Part shown: positions 36,133-42,653 of the stretch, in pieces | Position numbering within the stretch: the first letter of the stretch is position 1 | Layout: each line of letters begins with the position of its first letter | NCBI GenBank assembly: GCA_001896555.1 | Contig: MPOS01000007.1 | Span: 1-42,653 of the forward strand | Reading direction: 5' to 3' | Source: Candidatus Phosphitivorax anaerolimi | Lineage (GTDB): Bacteria; Desulfobacterota; Desulfomonilia; UBA1062 | DNA length: 42,653 bases | The notes under the pieces: generated by a model | Databases searched by the model: none | Seen by the model: the letters and a program-made list of their open reading frames with translations, nothing else | What the model was told of the DNA's origin: nothing | Position numbers and translations under genes: made by a program

Positions 36133-37230
36133 CTAGCGGCTGGGGGATGCACCTCTGGACTGGTTGGGGGAGGCCATCATCTGTCTGAGCTCGTCGGGAT
36201 CCATGGACCACCCCAGGGCATCGTCAAGGGATATGAGCTTGCGCAGAAAGAGTGCGAGCAGGGCCTGATTCATGGTCTGCATGCCGTGTTTGCCCTGGCC
36301 CACCTGCATCTGGGAATAGATCTGGTGAATCTTGTCCTCCCGGATCAGGTTTCTGATGGCCGGTGTGGATATCATCAGCTCTGCTGCCAGCACTCTGCCT
36401 TTGCCGTCCGCCCTCGGCAGGAGCTGCTGTGAGATCACCGCCTCCAGGACGAATGAGAGCTGGGCCCGGACCTGCGACTGCTGGTGGGCGGGAAAGGCGT
36501 CGACGATGCGGTTGATGGTCTGGACCGCTGAATTGGTGTGGAGGGTGGCGAACACCAGGTGTCCGGTCTCAGCGATGGTGAGCGCCGCCTGCATGGTTTC
36601 CAGGTCGCGCATCTCGCCGATGAACACCACATCGGGGTCCTGCCTGAGGATATACTTCAGCGCATTGGCGAAGTTTTTGGTGTCGGCGCCCACCTCGCGC
36701 TGGTTCACGATGCATCCCTTGTGCTTGTGCACGAATTCGATGGGGTCCTCGATGGTGACGATGTGATCGCGCCGGTCAGTATTGATCTTGTCAAGAAACG
36801 AGGCCAGGGTAGTCGACTTTCCGCTTCCCGTGGGGCCGGTGACCAGGACGAGGCCGCGGGGGAGGGTGGTGAGCCTTGAGACGACATTGGGTAGTCCCAG
36901 ACTTTCCAATGGCACGATATCGTAGGGGATCAGCCTGAAGACCCCGGCGACCGCGCCCCGCTGGATGAATATGTTGGCCCTGAACCGGGCGAGCCCCTTG
37001 ATCCCGAAGGACAGATCCAGCTCGAGCTCTTCCTCGAACTTATGCTTCTGTGCCTCGGTAAGGATCGAGTAGAGGAGCTGTCTGGTCGCCTGGGGGTCCA
37101 AAACGGGTGCATCAAGGGGATAGAGCTCCCCCCGTACCCGTATCTGCGGAGCCGAGCCGGTCGTGATATGCAAGTCAGAAGCGCCTTTCTCCACCATTGC
37201 TTTGAGGAGATCGTAGATACTTTGCTCCAA
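36133..37230 (-). CDS. pilT: type IV pilus retraction ATPase PilT
   Basis: A 365-residue cytoplasmic hexameric ATPase that powers pilus retraction. The Walker A motif GPTGSGKSTT lies near residues 129-138, with the Asp box (EDPIEF), a Walker B region (GEMRDLETM) and the His box (HLVFATLHTN). The retraction motif AIRNLIREDK near the C-terminus is typical of PilT. The start is TTG (37228-37230), 5 bases after GGAGG; no better ATG is present. Spacing to pilB is 14 bases and to pilC 16, so the three form one operon. Confidence 0.94.
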   Translation of the reverse strand: MEQSIYDLLKAMVEKGASDLHITTGSAPQIRVRGELYPLDAPVLDPQATRQLLYSILTEAQKHKFEEELELDLSFGIKGLARFRANIFIQRGAVAGVFRLIPYDIVPLESLGLPNVVSRLTTLPRGLVLVTGPTGSGKSTTLASFLDKINTDRRDHIVTIEDPIEFVHKHKGCIVNQREVGADTKNFANALKYILRQDPDVVFIGEMRDLETMQAALTIAETGHLVFATLHTNSAVQTINRIVDAFPAHQQSQVRAQLSFVLEAVISQQLLPRADGKGRVLAAELMISTPAIRNLIREDKIHQIYSQMQVGQGKHGMQTMNQALLALFLRKLISLDDALGWSMDPDELRQMMASPNQSRGASPSR

Positions 37231-37244
37231 GGTTTCCTCCCGTA

Positions 37245-38948
37245 TTAATCCGCCATTGTGGTTCGCAGGATTTCTGATACCGATGTAGTTCCGTCGAGGA
37301 TCTTCGTGAGGCCGCTCTGACGCAGGGTCTTCATTCCCTGATTAATGGCTTCGGCCTTGATTTCATTTGCTGATGCCCCCATCAGGATCAGCTCGCGCAA
37401 CGAGTCGGTGATGGGCATCACCTCATAGAGAGCCACCCTGCCCTTGAATCCGGTATTCCCGCAGGAAGGACAACCTTTGCCCCGCGTGCACTGCGCTTTG
37501 CTCGCGGTCTCAGGGTCCATGCCCATCTGGAGGAGGGTCTCGATCGCGATGTCGTCCCGCTCCCTGCATGCATTGCAGACCTTTCGCGCAAGCCTCTGGG
37601 CCACGATCAGGTTGACCGATGAGGCCACGAGGAAGGGCTCGATGCCCATGTTGAGCAGACGGTTGATCGTGGATGGTGCATCGTTTGTGTGCAGGGTGGA
37701 AAGGACGAGATGTCCGGTCAGGGCCGCCTTGATGGCGATTTCAGCGGTCTCGAAGTCACGAATCTCGCCCACGAGGATGATGTCCGGGTCCTGCCTCAGA
37801 AACGACCGCAGGGCAGAGGCAAAGGTGAGCCCGATCTCCTCGTGCATCTGGACCTGGTTGATGCCGGGTATGTTGAACTCTACGGGGTCTTCGGCCGTGG
37901 AGATATTGCAGTCGATCCTGTTGAGCTCGGAGATCGCTGAGTAAAGTGTGGTGGTTTTGCCCGAACCCGTGGGCCCGGTCACGAGCACCATGCCCCACGG
38001 CTTGTAGATGCCCTCCTTGAAGTTTTTCAGGGCCTCTTCCTCGAATCCGAGCTTGGTCATGTCGAGCTGCAGGTTGGACTTGTCCAGGATTCTCATGACC
38101 ACCTTTTCACCGAAAAGGGTGGGCAGCACAGACACACGGAACTCGACTTCTTTGCCGCCCTGGATTCTCAGCTTGATGCGGCCGTCCTGGGGGAGCCTCC
38201 TCTCGGCGATGTCGAGCTTGGCCATGATCTTCAGGCGTGAGACGAGTGCGTTCTTGAGTCTCAGCGGAGGCTTCATGACCTCCTGGAGCATGCCGTCGAG
38301 CCGGAACCGGATCCGCATGTACTTTTCATACGGCTCGACATGGATATCGCTCGCACCCTTCTTGATGGCATCGACCAGGGTGAGGTTCACCAGCTTGATG
38401 ACCGGGGCCTGATCCGCCTCTTTCTCCAGGTCTCCCACCGAGATATCGGTGCCCTCGGAAGCGACCTCCACGTGTCCCTGATCGTCTTCGATGCTGCTCA
38501 GGGCGTCGTCGAGCGAGGCGGCCTGATCGTAGAAATGGTCCATGGCCCACTTGAGGGACTCCTCGGAGGTGACGTGGACATCAATGGAGTATCCGGTCAG
38601 AAATTTGAGGTCGTCCACAGCGAAGATGTTTGTGGGGTCGGTCATGGCCACTTTGAGCGTGGAGCCGGTCCGTTCAAAGGGAATGGCGTGGTATTTCTGA
38701 ACGATGTTGAGCGGGATGAGCTTGACGACCTCGGGATCGGGGGAGATCTCCTTGAGAATGACCGAGGGGAGCCCGTACTGTTTCCCGAGAAAATCGACCA
38801 GCTGCTCTTCGGTCAGGTGCCCCAGCTTCACGAGCTGAGACCCGAGCCTCGTGCCGGAGATTTTCTGTGCTTTCTGTGCTTCGAGAAGCTGCTCTGCTGT
38901 TATCAGGGAGTTTTTTATGAGTTGGTCGCCTATCCGTTCATTTGCCAT
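37245..38948 (-). CDS. pilB: type IV pilus assembly ATPase PilB
   Basis: A 567-residue assembly ATPase driving pilus extension. The N-terminal T2SSE/MshEN domain (about 1-150) precedes the motor domain with Walker A GPTGSGKTTT (near residues 324-333), Asp box EDPVEF, Walker B GEIRDFETAEI and a zinc-binding Cys set (CNACRERD, CPSCG). MshEN domains can bind c-di-GMP; here the N-terminal text (LGSQLVKLGHLTEEQLVDFLGKQ) is compatible, but binding residues would need checking. The ribosome binding site AAGGTGATG is adequate. It is the first gene of the unit. Confidence 0.94.
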   Translation of the reverse strand: MANERIGDQLIKNSLITAEQLLEAQKAQKISGTRLGSQLVKLGHLTEEQLVDFLGKQYGLPSVILKEISPDPEVVKLIPLNIVQKYHAIPFERTGSTLKVAMTDPTNIFAVDDLKFLTGYSIDVHVTSEESLKWAMDHFYDQAASLDDALSSIEDDQGHVEVASEGTDISVGDLEKEADQAPVIKLVNLTLVDAIKKGASDIHVEPYEKYMRIRFRLDGMLQEVMKPPLRLKNALVSRLKIMAKLDIAERRLPQDGRIKLRIQGGKEVEFRVSVLPTLFGEKVVMRILDKSNLQLDMTKLGFEEEALKNFKEGIYKPWGMVLVTGPTGSGKTTTLYSAISELNRIDCNISTAEDPVEFNIPGINQVQMHEEIGLTFASALRSFLRQDPDIILVGEIRDFETAEIAIKAALTGHLVLSTLHTNDAPSTINRLLNMGIEPFLVASSVNLIVAQRLARKVCNACRERDDIAIETLLQMGMDPETASKAQCTRGKGCPSCGNTGFKGRVALYEVMPITDSLRELILMGASANEIKAEAINQGMKTLRQSGLTKILDGTTSVSEILRTTMAD

Positions 38949-39138
38949 ACATCACCTTGGTAATGCCTATCGGCATCTGACCTGCTCCACTTTAACCTTT
39001 GCCAAACAGTTGCAAACCGGCTCTAACACTATCTTGGTGAGGAAAACGACGGGCGAATGAAACTTGGGGACGGCAACTTCCCCGGCACTGTTGACGCAAG
39101 TCTGTTACAATGGGTTGGAAGGCCGTGTTTTCTCTGTG

Positions 39139-39495
39139 CTACGAGCCGTTTTCGCCCGGTCCGTCACCGTGCTTTTTTTTCTTGCGGAATTTTTCGAACG
39201 ACACGACCTCGCCCGGGCTCGGTTTCTTTCTCTTCCTTCCAGGCGAGGGTGGTTCTTCTCCTCCGGGCTTTCCCAGGGGCATGATCTGAACCGGTATGTC
39301 CTTCATGGTGAAGGGCGATCCCTCCAGGTATTCTTCCCGGAGGATCCAGGTGGTCTCCTGGGGAGGGAAGCTCAGGAACAGGAGACGGACCTGAAACCAG
39401 TGAGGCTTGATATCCGGCGTAATCGACTCCACTCGTGCATATACAGAAGGCTTGTTGTCGATATAAACGGCTATCACGTCTCCGATAGAGCGCAT
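39139..39495 (-). CDS. conserved hypothetical protein
   Basis: A 118-residue protein with an ordered N-terminal two-thirds (IGDVIAVYIDNKPSVYARVESITPD, FQVRLLFLSFPPQETTWILREEYL) and a Lys/Pro-rich tail. The pattern resembles uncharacterised proteins seen in deltaproteobacteria, but I cannot name a family with certainty. No convincing ribosome binding site precedes the ATG. It lies upstream of, and divergent from, the REC/HD-GYP regulator. Confidence 0.6.
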   Translation of the reverse strand: MRSIGDVIAVYIDNKPSVYARVESITPDIKPHWFQVRLLFLSFPPQETTWILREEYLEGSPFTMKDIPVQIMPLGKPGGEEPPSPGRKRKKPSPGEVVSFEKFRKKKKHGDGPGENGS

Positions 39496-39681
39496 GGAGC
39501 ATGTGTATCACAACTGCCGCATCATATCCACCCGTTCTTGACAGAGGAAACAAGATGCAGAGATTCTGGAACGCCTTTCTTGTGCTGTGGTCGAAGGGAT
39601 GGTATGGAAAAGATAGTTGCTCTGCTCGCAAGAGAGATTTCATTCAACATTTTCCTCAATTGGGACGAGAAAGATACGGTA

Positions 39682-40650
39682 ATGACCGAAGAGATACTCT
39701 TTGTCGATGATGAAGACTTCATACTCGATATCGTCAAGGCGATCTTCGAGCAGGAAGGAATCCCTGTCCTCACCGCGAGAAGCGGGGAGGAGGCCCTGAA
39801 GATCCTCAAGACTCACGAGATCGCGGTTCTCATATCCGATCACCACATGCCCGGCATGATGGGAGTGGATCTTCTTTCCCAGGTCAAGACCATCTCGCCC
39901 GATACCGTGAAGATCCTCGTGACCGGGTTTGCCGATCTCGATACCGCCATGGAGGCCATCAATCGTGCCGAGGTCTTCCGGTTTATCGTGAAGCCCTGGG
40001 AAAACACCCAGCTGGTGGGGCTGGTGAAGGATGCCCTGAGACGATACCGGCTCATAAAATCCATTGTCAGGGGCGACGAGGCCACCATGCTCTCGCTGGT
40101 GCGGGCGCTCGAGCTCAAGGATTCCTACACCAAGGGCCACTCCGAGCGGGTGGCACGGTATGCGATGTCCATCGCCCGGAAGCTCAATCTCCCGGGAGAA
40201 ACCGTAAAGGCGATCCAGTATGGAAGCTGGCTGCACGACTGCGGCAAGATCGGTGTATCTGAGAATATCCTCAACTGCGAAGGCCCCCTCGATGATGCAG
40301 AGATCCATATCATGAGAAACCACCCGCTGTGGGGTGCGGACGTGGCCAGGCAGGCGCGCCTCACCGAGGCCGTAGTGAATATCGTCCTCTCCCACCATGA
40401 ACGCTTCGACGGCAAGGGTTACCCGGCAGGGTTGAAGGATGGAGACATTCCCCTTGAGGCCAGGATCGTGGCCGTTGCAGATATCTACGACGCCCTGATC
40501 ACCAAGCGTCCCTACCGGAAGGCGTATGACCGGGACAAGGCCATGGAGATGCTCGTGTCCATGAAGGGAAATGTGTTGGACCCCGAGCTGGTCGATGTCT
40601 TTTGTGACATACTCTCCCAGGAGAATTCCTCTCCCGGCAGCGGGCAGTGA
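39682..40650 (+). CDS. REC/HD-GYP response regulator (c-di-GMP phosphodiesterase)
   Basis: A 322-residue response regulator of the RpfG type. The receiver domain (1-118) has Asp9/Asp10 and the phosphoacceptor Asp53 (VLISDHHMPG), with the conserved Thr and Lys (LVTGFAD; IVKPWE). The HD-GYP domain follows (about 145-315): HSERVARYA, LHDCGKIGV, HHERFDGKGYPAGL, so the metal and GYP residues are intact and c-di-GMP hydrolysis is expected. I start it at ATG 39682, which fits the family boundary. ATG 39604 is in frame, has the better ribosome binding site AAGGG (39594-39598) and would add 26 residues. Nearby pilus genes make it a candidate regulator of surface behaviour. Confidence 0.9.
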   Translation: MTEEILFVDDEDFILDIVKAIFEQEGIPVLTARSGEEALKILKTHEIAVLISDHHMPGMMGVDLLSQVKTISPDTVKILVTGFADLDTAMEAINRAEVFRFIVKPWENTQLVGLVKDALRRYRLIKSIVRGDEATMLSLVRALELKDSYTKGHSERVARYAMSIARKLNLPGETVKAIQYGSWLHDCGKIGVSENILNCEGPLDDAEIHIMRNHPLWGADVARQARLTEAVVNIVLSHHERFDGKGYPAGLKDGDIPLEARIVAVADIYDALITKRPYRKAYDRDKAMEMLVSMKGNVLDPELVDVFCDILSQENSSPGSGQ

Positions 40651-40707
40651 CAAACTCTCACTGCGGAAACACGCCAAAGCGGAAATGTGAAGCCGTCGCC
40701 CACAGTG

Positions 40708-41388
40708 TTAGGGGGCTATCTCCAGATGGTCATGCACATCGACAACGCCGCTCGTGTTGTGGGCAATGTTGAGGGCTATGCTCCTGGACACGTGATTGTC
40801 GACAACGCCGCTGAACGTCACCTCCCCGTTTTTCACTGAGACAGCGATATTCGAGGCGTCAATGAACGTATTCCTGGCAAGTGTTGAAAGGATGTCATGG
40901 CGGATATCTTCGTCGGATACTTCCCCGATCGGCCGCACCATCAGCCGATTGTCCACAGATATGACACCGGCTATGTTTTCTGCGAGATGCTCGGCCCGGT
41001 ATTTTTGCCATATCGAATCCACATCTCCTATGAGAGTGAGGACGCCGCCGGTCACTACCACCTGTATCCGGGACGCGTCAATGGTCGGGTTCCACTGTAG
41101 CAGGTTCTCTATATGTGCTTTAATATCTTCATCATCAGGCACTGGATATTCCGAAGGCAGGCTGACAGTCAGGCGGTTTTCCACACGATTGACACCTGAA
41201 ACGGCATATGCATCCTCTTCAGCTTCAAGCCGGTCGGCATGACTGGCTACCATGCCGGATAATATCACGGTCCCGTCATCCATCACCTTTACCAGAATGT
41301 TCGTGTGCCCGACCCTGTTGTCCCATGCGAGTTGGGAATATACATCTTTCCTGATATCCTCGGGAGATCTCTTCCTTTCCTTTGCCAT
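40708..41388 (-). CDS. triple-BON domain protein
   Basis: A 226-residue protein of three BON domains (about 10-75, 85-150 and 155-220), each with the pattern of an alpha/beta unit ending in SGxVxxxxxxxxA. BON domains are thought to bind membranes or phospholipids; stress and envelope roles are common. There is no obvious signal peptide. I start at ATG 41388 with GGAGG ahead; a TTG start at 41415 would add 9 residues. The gene converges with the HD-GYP regulator. A decayed lipoprotein gene lies just upstream. Confidence 0.85.
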   Translation of the reverse strand: MAKERKRSPEDIRKDVYSQLAWDNRVGHTNILVKVMDDGTVILSGMVASHADRLEAEEDAYAVSGVNRVENRLTVSLPSEYPVPDDEDIKAHIENLLQWNPTIDASRIQVVVTGGVLTLIGDVDSIWQKYRAEHLAENIAGVISVDNRLMVRPIGEVSDEDIRHDILSTLARNTFIDASNIAVSVKNGEVTFSGVVDNHVSRSIALNIAHNTSGVVDVHDHLEIAP

Positions 41389-41430
41389 GGCCTGGTATTC
41401 CTCCGGTGAACTCAATCTTCCTACATCAAT

Positions 41431-41606
41431 CTATAGGCGAGCGGTCTGTATTCTCAACGATGTCCTGCAGGCCTCCCGCGCCTGCCACGGATCAATGCTG
41501 CGCACATAGGCGCACCGATCGTCCTCGCCGACCGAGCACCCACCCAAGATCACTGCGGCAACTAGGACTAAAATAGGACTAAAAAACGGTAAATGATGGT
41601 AGTTTT
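41431..41606 (-). pseudogene. decayed small lipoprotein gene (frameshifted by an 11-bp duplication)
   Basis: On the minus strand an open frame encodes LVLVAAVILGGCSVGEDD and continues to a stop at 41431-41433 (34 residues after the lipobox Cys, ending QTARL). The lipobox LGGC is clear. No start codon exists upstream in that frame. A perfect 11-bp tandem duplication (TAGGACTAAAA, 41563-41573 and 41574-41584) sits exactly in the signal region; removing one copy restores an upstream basic and hydrophobic lead (KTTIIYRFLVLV). Even then no ATG, GTG or TTG is present, so a second loss of the start is implied. It is short and unrecognised. Confidence 0.55.
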
Positions 41607-41660
41607 GGGTAGTATCCGGTAAGGTATTCCGGCCCGGATCTCAGGGATCGGATAAACGAA

Positions 41661-41691
41661 GAGCCCGGAAAATCACGGTATTTCCGGGCTC
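41661..41691 (-). terminator. terminator hairpin of the tRNA-Lys/tRNA-Glu unit
   Basis: GAGCCCGGAAA (41661-41671) pairs perfectly with TTTCCGGGCTC (41681-41691). On the minus strand it is followed by TTCGTTT. It lies 10 bases beyond the 3' end of tRNA-Glu. Confidence 0.7.
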
Positions 41692-41701
41692 GTCATAGTT
41701 A

Positions 41702-41776
41702 CGTCCCCAAGGGGATTTGAACCCCTGCTGCCGGCGTGAAAGGCCGGTGTCCTAGGCCTAGCTAGACGATGGGGAC
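41702..41776 (-). tRNA. tRNA-Glu (anticodon UUC)
   Basis: The cloverleaf is complete on the minus strand: acceptor GTCCCCA with TGGGGAC, anticodon loop CTTTCAC with TTC at the centre, and a T-arm with loop TTCAAAT. Discriminator is G. CCA is not encoded. It closely matches bacterial tRNA-Glu and follows tRNA-Lys by 6 bases, so they are co-transcribed. Confidence 0.95.
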
Positions 41777-41782
41777 ACACAG

Positions 41783-41855
41783 TGAGCCAGGAGGGACTCG
41801 AACCCTCGGCCACCGGATTAAAAGTCCGATGCTCTACCGGCTGAGCTACTGGCTC
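41783..41855 (-). tRNA. tRNA-Lys (anticodon UUU)
   Basis: A complete cloverleaf on the minus strand: acceptor GAGCCAG with CTGGCTC, D-arm AGCTCAGCCGGTAGAGC, anticodon loop CTTTTAA with TTT, and T-loop TTCGAGT. Discriminator is A. CCA is not encoded. It is the first gene of the tRNA pair. Confidence 0.95.
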
Positions 41856-41987
41856 GATTTGCACCCCTATCTCTCACGGATGGGCAAAAATATCAAGGGT
41901 AAAAAGGATGATTTTTCAAGGATGAGCGAGGGCGTTTCTTGATGAGATATAATAAAAAAGAATCAGCAACTCTCCAGGGTTCCACCG

Positions 41988-42233
41988 GTGTACATACTAT
42001 GGTATACATGCCCCATGGTGTGGATCATCATATTCATTCCTCTCTGTATCTGGCTGGGCATTGAGCTCATTTCCACCCTGAACATCTACACTGCGGGCGG
42101 GATCGGCATCACCGCACTCATCTACCTGCTCATTGAGCTCCGCCAGGTGTCCCAGGACAGGAATAGATCGAGGCTCCCCCTGTGGATCATGTTCCTGATG
42201 TTCGCCTCGGTCGTTCTCGGTCTGGTGTGGTGA
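41988..42233 (+). CDS. small two- to three-helix membrane protein
   Basis: An 81-residue (from GTG 41988) or 72-residue (from ATG 42015) protein that is mostly hydrophobic: helices near residues 11-30, 34-48 and 63-80, with a basic loop (RQVSQDRNRSR) between the last two. It lies upstream of the tRNA pair on the opposite strand. No ribosome binding site is strong, so the start is uncertain, and I do not recognise the family. Confidence 0.45.
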   Translation: MYILWYTCPMVWIIIFIPLCIWLGIELISTLNIYTAGGIGITALIYLLIELRQVSQDRNRSRLPLWIMFLMFASVVLGLVW

Positions 42234-42334
42234 AAACAGGCGCGCGGGAATAATGATCAAAGAACAGGCAGAGGCCTGTCAGGCAGCGGTCAAGCAACAA
42301 TCGGGAAACAATCGGACAGAAGACGGGCGGATGC

Positions 42335-42367
42335 AAAACAAAAAGGAGAGGGTACGCTCCCCTCTCC
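42335..42367 (-). terminator. intrinsic terminator of the rightmost gene
   Basis: GGAGAGGG (42345-42352) pairs with CCCTCTCC (42360-42367) around a 7-base loop. On the minus strand the stem is followed by TTTTTGTTTTG, a good U-tract. It ends the 42411-42641 gene. Confidence 0.75.
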
Positions 42368-42410
42368 CTGACGGACCCTGCGGCCTCCGCCTGGCTTGTG
42401 CTTCATGCGT

Positions 42411-42641
42411 TTATATGTCGTCCTGATAGAAGAAGTCGTAGATCTTGGAGACCTTGATCCCCTGGATGGAGAAGTACAGCTCGTCTCCCCTCTCTACGCC
42501 CTGAACCTCCGCAACCCCGGACTCCTGGGCCTGGAAGATCTTGGTGTTTCCAAAGTCGAAGATGGGCAAGACCTTGGAGGTGTAGGTCCAGATGGTCCCG
42601 TCATCGGACATGGTGGAAATGATATACTCACCCTGCGACAT
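42411..42641 (-). CDS. small hypothetical protein, possibly cut by the window edge
   Basis: A 76-residue acidic, beta-rich protein: GEYIISTMSDDGTIWTY at the start and GIKVSKIYDFFYQDDI at the end. The frame stays open without a stop to the window edge at 42653, and no ribosome binding site precedes ATG 42641, so the true start may lie outside. A clear terminator follows its stop codon, which supports a real gene. Function unknown. Confidence 0.6.
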   Translation of the reverse strand: MSQGEYIISTMSDDGTIWTYTSKVLPIFDFGNTKIFQAQESGVAEVQGVERGDELYFSIQGIKVSKIYDFFYQDDI

Positions 42642-42653
42642 CCACTTTTTCAG

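Noticed and set aside
39064-39603. N-terminal extension of the HD-GYP regulator frame to 39064
   Set aside because: The extra 180 residues run antisense through the 39139-39495 gene and look random; receiver domains start near their first residues.

Overview
This looks like a GC-rich chromosomal segment from an anaerobic Gram-negative bacterium, most likely a deltaproteobacterium (Desulfobacterota) or a close relative. The inference rests on gene content: PEP-CTERM surface proteins, a PrsT-like TPR lipoprotein, an EPS-type polyprenyl-phosphate sugar transferase, paired GH57 enzymes with a GalT-like protein, a long-form HisG, type IV pilus motor genes and a REC/HD-GYP regulator. No rRNA is present, so the taxonomy stays an inference.

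Layout. Positions 1-190 hold a tmRNA-like 3' end. Positions 655-9475 form a block of secreted or surface genes: a PEP-CTERM protein, then an apparent three-gene operon made of a 1626-residue mosaic Ig/PKD/beta-propeller protein, a small carboxypeptidase-regulatory-like protein and a zinc phospholipase C-like enzyme. A second PEP-CTERM protein, preceded by a convincing sigma-54 promoter, and an Ig-like lipoprotein lie on the minus strand (9798-11678). Positions 11942-17107 are an alpha-glucan operon of two GH57 enzymes and a GalT homologue whose nucleophilic His is replaced by Tyr. Next come rsmE, a minus-strand TPR lipoprotein resembling PrsT, a membrane zinc peptidase and the sugar transferase. 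Positions 23029-26898 carry hisI-hisG-map and an lpd unit on the minus strand, separated by a perfect 32-bp inverted repeat that has a decayed relative at 17128. Positions 27307-34402 carry pfk, an acidic protein with a PopZ-like C-terminus, valS, birA, a BCAM0308-like protein and a YdjC/ChbG deacetylase. A minus-strand pilB-pilT-pilC operon follows (34923-38948). The right end has a REC/HD-GYP regulator, a triple-BON protein, a decayed lipoprotein gene, tRNA-Glu and tRNA-Lys, and two small unknown genes.

How it fits together. Two PEP-CTERM substrates, the PrsT-like protein and the sugar transferase are the usual genomic companions of exosortase (XrtA)/EPS systems, but no exosortase lies in this window. 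The sigma-54 promoter matches the regulation reported for PEP-CTERM genes. The pilus motor genes and HD-GYP regulator next to them suggest surface and biofilm behaviour, with c-di-GMP turnover nearby. The least described parts are the 1576-9475 secreted module, the GalT variant, the PopZ-like protein and the palindromic element.
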